A DNA stretch of 64,000 bases from Flexivirga endophytica (lineage in GTDB: Bacteria; Actinomycetota; Actinomycetes; Actinomycetales; Dermatophilaceae). Each line of letters starts with the position of its first letter. Within the stretch, counting starts at the first letter, position 1. The translations under genes and the position numbers were made by a program. The stretch is from NCBI RefSeq assembly GCF_014640635.1, contig NZ_BMHI01000004.1, positions 1-64,000 of the forward strand, given 5' to 3'. Below, in pieces: positions 58,149 to 64,000 of the stretch. The notes under the pieces were generated by a model. That model was not told where the DNA came from. It ran no database searches and saw nothing but the letters and a program-made list of their open reading frames with translations.

Positions 58149-59372
58149 ATGCGCATCGTCCTCGGCGTCAGCGGAGGCATCGCCGCCTACAAGGCGTGCC
58201 TGCTGCTGCGCCGGTTCACCGAAGCAGGTCACGACGTCACGGTGATCCCGACCGCCGCCGCGCTGCGGTTCGTCGGCGCCCCGACATGGGCCGCGCTGTC
58301 CGGCAAGCCGGTCGCCGATGACGTGTGGACGCGCGTCGAGGACGTCCCGCACGTGCGCATCGGCAAGAGCGCCGACCTGGTGGTCGTCGCACCGGCCACC
58401 ACGGACCTGATCGCCAAAGCCGCTCAGGGGCTCGCCGACGATCTGCTGACCAACACCCTGCTGACGGCCCGGTGCCCGGTCGTCTTCGCCCCGGCGATGC
58501 ACACCGAGATGTGGCAGCACCCGGCCACCGTCGCCAACGTCGCGACGTTGCGCGAGCGTGGCGTGCACGTCATGGATCCCGACTCCGGCCGACTCACCGG
58601 AGCCGACACCGGTCCCGGCCGGTTGCGCGAGCCGGAGGAAATCGCTTCCTACGCACTGGGATTCGCCCAGGACGCCGCTGGGGACTCGGCCGATGGCCCA
58701 CTGGCCGGCCGACGCGTCGTCGTCTCCGCCGGAGGCACTCGAGAGCCGATCGACCCCGTGCGGTTCCTCGGCAACCGCTCCAGTGGCAAGCAGGGCTACG
58801 CGCTCGCGACCGTCGCCGCCGAGCGGGGCGCCGAGGTCACCCTGGTCAGCGCCAACTCGTCCTTGCCGACACCTTCAGGGGTGGAGCTGGTGCGGGTCGA
58901 GACGACACTGCAGCTGCAGCAGGCCGTGACCGCCGCCGGTCAGGACGCCGACGTCATCGTGATGGCCGCCGCGCCCGCCGACTACCGCTCAGCGGCATAC
59001 ACCGATCACAAGATCAAGAAGACGGCTGACGGCGATGACCTGACGCTGCGCCTGGTCGAGAACCCTGACATCGTCAAGGGCCTGGTCGCCGCACGAGGTG
59101 AGGCGACACACCCGGTGATCGTCAGCTTCGCCGCCGAGACCGGCGACGCCGGCAGCTCGGTCATGGAACACGCCCGCGCCAAGTTCGCCCGGAAGGGCAG
59201 CGACCTGCAGGTCGTCAACGAAGTGGGGCCCGACGTGACCTTCGGTCAGGACCGGGCCGCCATACACATCCTCACGCGCCGCGGCGACGAGACCGAGGTC
59301 GGTCCCGCCGACAAGGCGACTCTCGCACGCGCTGTGTGGGATGCCGTCCAAGAGCACCTCGACACCGTTTAG
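58149..59372 (+). CDS. coaBC: Bifunctional phosphopantothenoylcysteine decarboxylase/synthetase
   Basis: 407 aa. The CoaC flavoprotein half (1-185) has LGVSGGIAAYKACLLLRRF, the NTLLTARCPVVFAPAMHTEMW substrate segment and active-site Cys/Asn. The CoaB half has SAGGTREPIDPVRFLGNRSSGKQGYALA and AAPADYRSAAYTDHKIKK. Together they make 4'-phosphopantetheine for CoA. ATG 58149 starts the family-typical MRIVLGVSGG; a longer frame upstream overlaps rpoZ. The TAG stop is part of the metK -10 element. Confidence 0.95.
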   Translation: MRIVLGVSGGIAAYKACLLLRRFTEAGHDVTVIPTAAALRFVGAPTWAALSGKPVADDVWTRVEDVPHVRIGKSADLVVVAPATTDLIAKAAQGLADDLLTNTLLTARCPVVFAPAMHTEMWQHPATVANVATLRERGVHVMDPDSGRLTGADTGPGRLREPEEIASYALGFAQDAAGDSADGPLAGRRVVVSAGGTREPIDPVRFLGNRSSGKQGYALATVAAERGAEVTLVSANSSLPTPSGVELVRVETTLQLQQAVTAAGQDADVIVMAAAPADYRSAAYTDHKIKKTADGDDLTLRLVENPDIVKGLVAARGEATHPVIVSFAAETGDAGSSVMEHARAKFARKGSDLQVVNEVGPDVTFGQDRAAIHILTRRGDETEVGPADKATLARAVWDAVQEHLDTV

Positions 59373-59435
59373 ACTCCGGTTGGCCCGCCGGTCGGTGGGC
59401 CAGCCAGCAGCCGCTGCACATCGAAGGAGCAACCT
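59370..59435 (+). promoter_or_regulatory. metK promoter overlapping coaBC stop, with short leader
   Basis: TAGACT (59370-59375) is a -10 whose first three bases are the coaBC stop codon. The leader has a TGGCCC...GGGCCA hairpin (about 59381-59402) and GAAGGAG before GTG 59436. It is too short for a known SAM riboswitch. Confidence 0.5.
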
Positions 59436-60650
<1,215 letters not shown>

Positions 60651-60678
60651 GCTGGTTTGCTTCAACTCCTCGCACGCG

Positions 60679-60720
60679 AACAGGAACGCCCGCCGAATCC
60701 GTTCGGCGGGCGTTCCTGTT
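60679..60720 (+). terminator. metK terminator hairpin
   Basis: A perfect 19-bp stem: AACAGGAACGCCCGCCGAA, loop TCCG, and the complementary arm. The upstream A and downstream T tract is only 2-3 nt long. Confidence 0.9.
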
Positions 60721-60737
60721 GGCGTGACACCCACAAA

Positions 60738-60833
60738 CGCCGAGAGGACAGGCGATACATCGAGCGGACAGGGGATTCGGGCAGAATTGCCCAGAATCCA
60801 CTGTCCCCTGGGTAATCCGGTGTCCTCTCGGCG
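60738..60833. repeat. Four-arm palindromic element, family B, copy 3
   Basis: CGCCGAGAGGACA (60738) pairs perfectly with TGTCCTCTCGGCG (60821). The inner forward unit GAGCGGACAGGGGATTC (60762) pairs with GAATCC-A-CTGTCC. A central GGGC-AGAATT-GCCC hairpin is present. This is the best-preserved copy and lies between the metK terminator and the priA promoter. Confidence 0.85.
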
Positions 60834-60875
60834 AGGTGGTGCCGGTATGGCGTCGAGGGTGTCCGAGCGATCGCG

Positions 60876-60881
60876 TATAAA
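60876..60881 (+). promoter_or_regulatory. -10 element of leaderless priA promoter
   Basis: TATAAA is followed by 6 nt and the ATG of priA, with a weak GTCGAG -35 at 18 bp. It is the most AT-rich hexamer of the region. No Shine-Dalgarno is present. Confidence 0.5.
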
Positions 60882-60887
60882 CATGAC

Positions 60888-63017
60888 ATGCGTTCGTCCG
60901 ACCGGCCCACCGATCTGCCGGCCGACGGACGGGACACCGACGACGCTCCACGACCGGCGACACCGGAGCAACTGCATCTGCTGCACGCCGCCGCGCCGCG
61001 GGTGAAGACCGAGCGCGTGCAGGCCGAGCCCGTCGGTCCCGAGGTGCCGTTGCCCGTGGCGCGGGTGGTGCTCGACGTCGGACTCGCGCACCTGGACCGG
61101 CCGTTCGAATACTCCGTGCCGGCCAAGGTCGCCGACGACGCGCAGCCCGGTGTGCGTGTCAAGGTCCGCTTCGCCGGCAAGGACGTGTCGGGCTACGTGG
61201 TCGAGCGGGTGCAGGAGCCGGAACACACGGGCAAGTTGACGCCGCTGCGACGGGTGGTGAGCCCCGAGCCGGTGCTGACCCGGCCGGTCCTTGACGCCTG
61301 CCGTGCGGTCGCCGATCACTACGCGGGTCCGCTGGCCGATGTGCTGCGGCTCGCGGTGCCGCCCCGGCACGCGGCCGCCGAGAAGGCCCTCGACGCCAGA
61401 CCGGTGTCCGAGGAGGACCTGCCGGGACCCGGTGCCGCCACCGCCTGGGACTGTTACCCGGCCGGGGAAGCCCTGATGCGCCGGCTCTCCGGTGGCGACG
61501 ATCCGGCAGCATCCTGGCTGGCGGCGCCCACGGTCGAGACCGACCGGGACTGGCCGGCCGCGCTGGCCCAGGCGGCCCGGGCGACGCTGCACGGCGGCCG
61601 CGGCGCTCTGCTCGTGGTTCCTGACCATCGTGACCTCGACCGACTCGACGCTGCACTCACCGCCGAGCTCGGCGAGGGTCGACATGTGCGGCTCACCGCC
61701 GAGCAAGGACCGCAGGCCCGCTACACCGCCTGGCTGAAGGTTCTGCGTGGCCACGTGCGCTGCGTCATCGGCACCCGCGCTGCGGCATGGGCACCGGTGC
61801 AGGACCTCGGCCTGCTCGCATGCTGGGACGATGGCGACGACCTGCTGGCCGAGCCCCGTGCGCCATACCCACAGACCCGCGAGGTGCTGCGGCTGCGTTC
61901 GGTGTGTGAGCACGCTGCTCTGGTGCTCGGCGGGTTCGTGCGATCGGTCCCGGTGCAGGCCTGGCTCGATGCCGGGTTGGTCCGCCCGGTCCAGGCGCGC
62001 ACGGCACCGAGCTCGGTGCCACGTGTCGTCGTCGCCGGCGACGAGCGTGAGGTGGAGCGGGCCGGGGCCGCAGCGCACGCGCACCTGCCGCCCGTCGCCT
62101 GGTCGGCCGCGCACACCGCGCTGGCCGACGGACCGGTGCTCGTCCAGGTGCCGCGCCGTGGCTACCTGCCGACCCTGCGGTGCGGGCAGTGCCGCGAGGT
62201 GGCGCGTTGCGAGCACTGCCACGGTCCGCTCGGGCTGACCTCGCCCGACGCTCCGGCACTGTGCCGATGGTGTGGGCGGGCGGCACAGCCCTGGCGCTGC
62301 CCGGAATGCTTCAGCACCCGGCTGCACGCCGCGGTGGTCGGCGCACGCCGGACCGCCGAAGAGCTCGGCCGCGCGTTCCCCGGTGCCCCGGTGTTGCGTT
62401 CCGGATCCGGCGAGGTCGTCAGCAGTATCGGCCCGGAGCCGAGGCTGGTGATCGCCACCCCCGGCGCCGAACCCGTGGCTGAATCCGGTTATGCCGCAAC
62501 GCTGTTGCTCGATGGATGGGCCTTGCTGGACCGATCCGCACTGGACGCAGGGGAGGAGACCCTGCGCCGCTGGACCGCTGCTGCGGCCCTGACCCGGCCC
62601 GCGTCACTCGGCGGCATGGTTGTCGTGTGCGGAGTCACTTCCGGCGTCACACTGCCGCCGGTCGAGGCCCTCGTGCGATGGGCGCCGGACAGCTTCGCCG
62701 AGCGTGAGCTCGCAGCGCGCCGTGAGCTGGACCTGCCGCCCGCATCGTGGATGACGATGCTCACCGGCGAGCCGGCCGACCTGGACGGCTTCGCCTCGGC
62801 CGTCCGGCACGCCCTGGACGACTCCGTGCCGCTGGAGCGCATCGGCCCCATGCCGGCGCCGGGCGGCGGTGACGGGCTGCACCTGCTGTTGCGGACCACG
62901 CGCTCCCACGGGGCGGCGGCGGCCAAGGCGGTGGCTGCTGCGCGTGCGGTCCGCAGTGCGCGCAAGCTGCCAGGCACGGTGACGGTGCGTGTCGATCCGA
63001 GCGGCGCCCTGCTCTAA
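60888..63017 (+). CDS. priA: Primosomal protein N' (PriA), actinobacterial form lacking helicase motifs
   Basis: 709 aa. The N-terminal 3'-DNA-binding domain (VVLDVGLAHLDRPFEYSVP ... VRVKVRFAGKDVSGYVV) is intact. Eight Cys of the two zinc fingers are present (CGQCREVARCEHC, CRWCGRAAQPWRCPEC). The helicase Walker A (GxTGSGKT) is absent where expected, and Walker B DEEH is replaced by CWDDGDD, so ATPase activity is unlikely. This degenerate form is known in actinobacteria. It probably keeps a structural role in replication restart. Confidence 0.9.
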   Translation: MRSSDRPTDLPADGRDTDDAPRPATPEQLHLLHAAAPRVKTERVQAEPVGPEVPLPVARVVLDVGLAHLDRPFEYSVPAKVADDAQPGVRVKVRFAGKDVSGYVVERVQEPEHTGKLTPLRRVVSPEPVLTRPVLDACRAVADHYAGPLADVLRLAVPPRHAAAEKALDARPVSEEDLPGPGAATAWDCYPAGEALMRRLSGGDDPAASWLAAPTVETDRDWPAALAQAARATLHGGRGALLVVPDHRDLDRLDAALTAELGEGRHVRLTAEQGPQARYTAWLKVLRGHVRCVIGTRAAAWAPVQDLGLLACWDDGDDLLAEPRAPYPQTREVLRLRSVCEHAALVLGGFVRSVPVQAWLDAGLVRPVQARTAPSSVPRVVVAGDEREVERAGAAAHAHLPPVAWSAAHTALADGPVLVQVPRRGYLPTLRCGQCREVARCEHCHGPLGLTSPDAPALCRWCGRAAQPWRCPECFSTRLHAAVVGARRTAEELGRAFPGAPVLRSGSGEVVSSIGPEPRLVIATPGAEPVAESGYAATLLLDGWALLDRSALDAGEETLRRWTAAAALTRPASLGGMVVVCGVTSGVTLPPVEALVRWAPDSFAERELAARRELDLPPASWMTMLTGEPADLDGFASAVRHALDDSVPLERIGPMPAPGGGDGLHLLLRTTRSHGAAAAKAVAAARAVRSARKLPGTVTVRVDPSGALL

Positions 63018-63077
63018 TCACCCCACGAAGTTTTCTCTCCCGCTGCGCTCCTCCGAAATACTTCGCGGGGACCCCGA
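63018..63077 (+). repeat. Intergenic inverted repeat, family A, copy 4
   Basis: The left arm CACCCCACGAAGTTTTCTC and right arm CGAAATACTTCGCGGGGACCCCG lie directly after the priA stop. It is in the opposite orientation to copies 1 and 3 and the same as the doubled copy at 32077. Confidence 0.85.
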
Positions 63078-63156
63078 TCTTCTTTCCAGAGTTTCCTTGG
63101 AACGTGGACACGAGCTGCCCTCTAACCCCACGGGACGTCCCGACTGTCAGCGCCGT

Positions 63157-63162
63157 TAGTCT
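63157..63162 (+). promoter_or_regulatory. -10 element of leaderless promoter for HAD gene
   Basis: TAGTCT is followed by 7 nt and GTG 63170, which selects this start over the in-frame codon at 63104. Confidence 0.5.
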
Positions 63163-63169
63163 CTGCGTG

Positions 63170-63841
63170 GTGAGCCAGCAGCAGAGCGTGACCCCCGACG
63201 AGCCCGACCTCAACCCCTCACCGGTGGATGCCGTCGTCTTCGACCTCGGCAACGTGCTCATCGACTGGGATCCGCAGCCGGCGATCGCGGCCGGTGTCGG
63301 TGAAGACCGCGCCCGCAAGTTCCTGACCGCCGGTGAGTTCGACTTCGGCGCCTGGAACCACGAGCAGGACGCCGGCCGCACCTTCGCCGAGGCGGAGCAG
63401 GACGCAGCGACGGCATATCCTCACCTGGCCGACGAGATCCACTCGTACCGCGCTAATTTCGCGAAATCTCTGCGCGGTCAGATCGACGGCACCGTCGCCA
63501 TACTCAAGCAACTGCATGCTGCCGAGATCCCGCTCATCGCGCTCACCAACTGGTCCGCGGAGACGTTCCCGATCGCGGTCGACAGGTTCGATTTCCTCGA
63601 TCTGTTCGAGGACATCATCGTGTCGGGCGAGGAGGGCGTGGCCAAGCCGGACCCGGAGATCTTCGAGGAACTGGCCGATCGCGTGCGGCACCTCGGCAGC
63701 CTCGACGACTGCATCTTCATCGACGACAAGCTCGCCAACGTGCAGGCGGCCGTCGAGGCGGGCATGGACGCGATCGCGTTCACCACCCCGGACGAACTGC
63801 GCGCCGACCTGCTCGTGCGCGGACTTCCGGTGGAGGCGTAG
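63170..63841 (+). CDS. HAD-superfamily hydrolase, haloacid dehalogenase-like
   Basis: 223 aa. HAD motif I is VVFDLGNVLIDWDPQ (nucleophile Asp in FDLGN), motif II ALTNWS, motif III GVAKPDPEIFEEL and motif IV CIFIDDKLANVQAAVEAGMDAI. The FDxGNV(L/I)I(D/N)W opening is typical of the YihX/epoxide-hydrolase-N-like subgroup, which acts on sugar phosphates. The substrate is unknown. It stands 7 nt before def. Confidence 0.88.
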   Translation: MSQQQSVTPDEPDLNPSPVDAVVFDLGNVLIDWDPQPAIAAGVGEDRARKFLTAGEFDFGAWNHEQDAGRTFAEAEQDAATAYPHLADEIHSYRANFAKSLRGQIDGTVAILKQLHAAEIPLIALTNWSAETFPIAVDRFDFLDLFEDIIVSGEEGVAKPDPEIFEELADRVRHLGSLDDCIFIDDKLANVQAAVEAGMDAIAFTTPDELRADLLVRGLPVEA

Positions 63842-63848
63842 GAACACG

Positions 63849-64000
63849 ATGTCGATCACCCCCATCCGCCTGTATGGCGACCCCGTCCTGCGGACCCCGG
63901 CCGCGCCGGTCACGACGTTCGACAAGGAGCTGCGGACCCTCGTCCAGGACCTGACCGACACCATGCTGGAGGCGCCGGGCGCCGGACTCGCCGCGCCCCA
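63849..64000 (+). CDS. def: Peptide deformylase, 5' part (cut by window end)
   Basis: The first 50 codons are in the window: MSITPIRLYGDPVLRTPAAP, a helix (TLVQDLTDTMLEAPGAG) and the beginning of motif 1 GLAAPQ at the very end. This is the N-terminal third of peptide deformylase, which removes formyl groups from nascent proteins. priA-def-fmt is the usual order, so fmt should follow outside. Confidence 0.88.
   Translation, partial: MSITPIRLYGDPVLRTPAAPVTTFDKELRTLVQDLTDTMLEAPGAGLAAP

Noticed and set aside
59376-59435. SAM riboswitch before metK
   Set aside because: The leader is only about 55 nt with a simple hairpin and none of the conserved SAM-I, SAM-II or SAM-IV core sequences.

Overview
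The window is chromosomal DNA of a high-GC Gram-positive actinobacterium. The evidence is strong G/C bias at third codon positions, many GTG starts, ATGA/GTGA-coupled operons, a mycobacterial-type integration host factor, and two classic actinobacterial gene strings. One is tlyA-NAD kinase-recN-pyrG-NUDIX, preceded by a TPR protein and a HAD phosphatase as in Mycobacterium. The other is alaS-ruvX-mltG-aroE-aroC-aroK-aroB ... efp-nusB-pyrRBC-carAB-pyrF ... mihF-gmk-rpoZ-coaBC-metK-priA-def. The mix of genes fits Micrococcales (Dermacoccaceae/Intrasporangiaceae-like), but the genus is inference only.

Layout. 1-124: 3' end of a 5S rRNA gene and its terminator. 205-12171: TPR protein, SOS-box ssb-like gene, HAD phosphatase, Lys/Ala-rich histone-like protein, tlyA, NAD kinase, recN, pyrG, NUDIX hydrolase, aminotransferase. 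12357-17826: accessory and metabolic genes (patatin, argG, YchJ-like, kinase-like, and vapBC followed by a GNAT gene). 17916-19970: aspS behind a T-box leader. 20061-23680: thioesterase, Tat-exported protein, GNAT, rarA. 23814-31959: peptide ABC transporter operon with two interleaved binding proteins. 32194-38558: DUF948 protein, alaS, ruvX, mltG, aroE. 38623-44223: aroC/K/B, a divergent membrane acyltransferase/macrodomain pair, efp, nusB. 45254-53497: PyrR-type leader and the whole pyrR-B-C-carA-carB-pyrF operon. 53620-56655: usp, alkD-like and MFS genes. 56874-64000: mihF, gmk, rpoZ, coaBC, metK, priA, HAD, start of def.

Most genes are housekeeping. The unusual content is in DNA signals. 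(i) The non-palindromic heptamer GTATGNC is iterated through coding DNA on both strands and accounts for most ATA codons I saw. (ii) There are two families of intergenic inverted repeats. One is CCCCACGAAGT...ACTTCGCGGGG with four copies. The other is a four-arm element built from CCGAGAGGACAGG units, with three copies plus one diverged relative. (iii) Leaderless promoters of the form TANNNT-N6-8-RTG recur at many operon heads. (iv) A T-box precedes aspS. (v) A LexA-type operator sits inside a 30-bp palindrome in front of an ssb-like gene. I saw no CRISPR array, prophage, IS element or tRNA gene.
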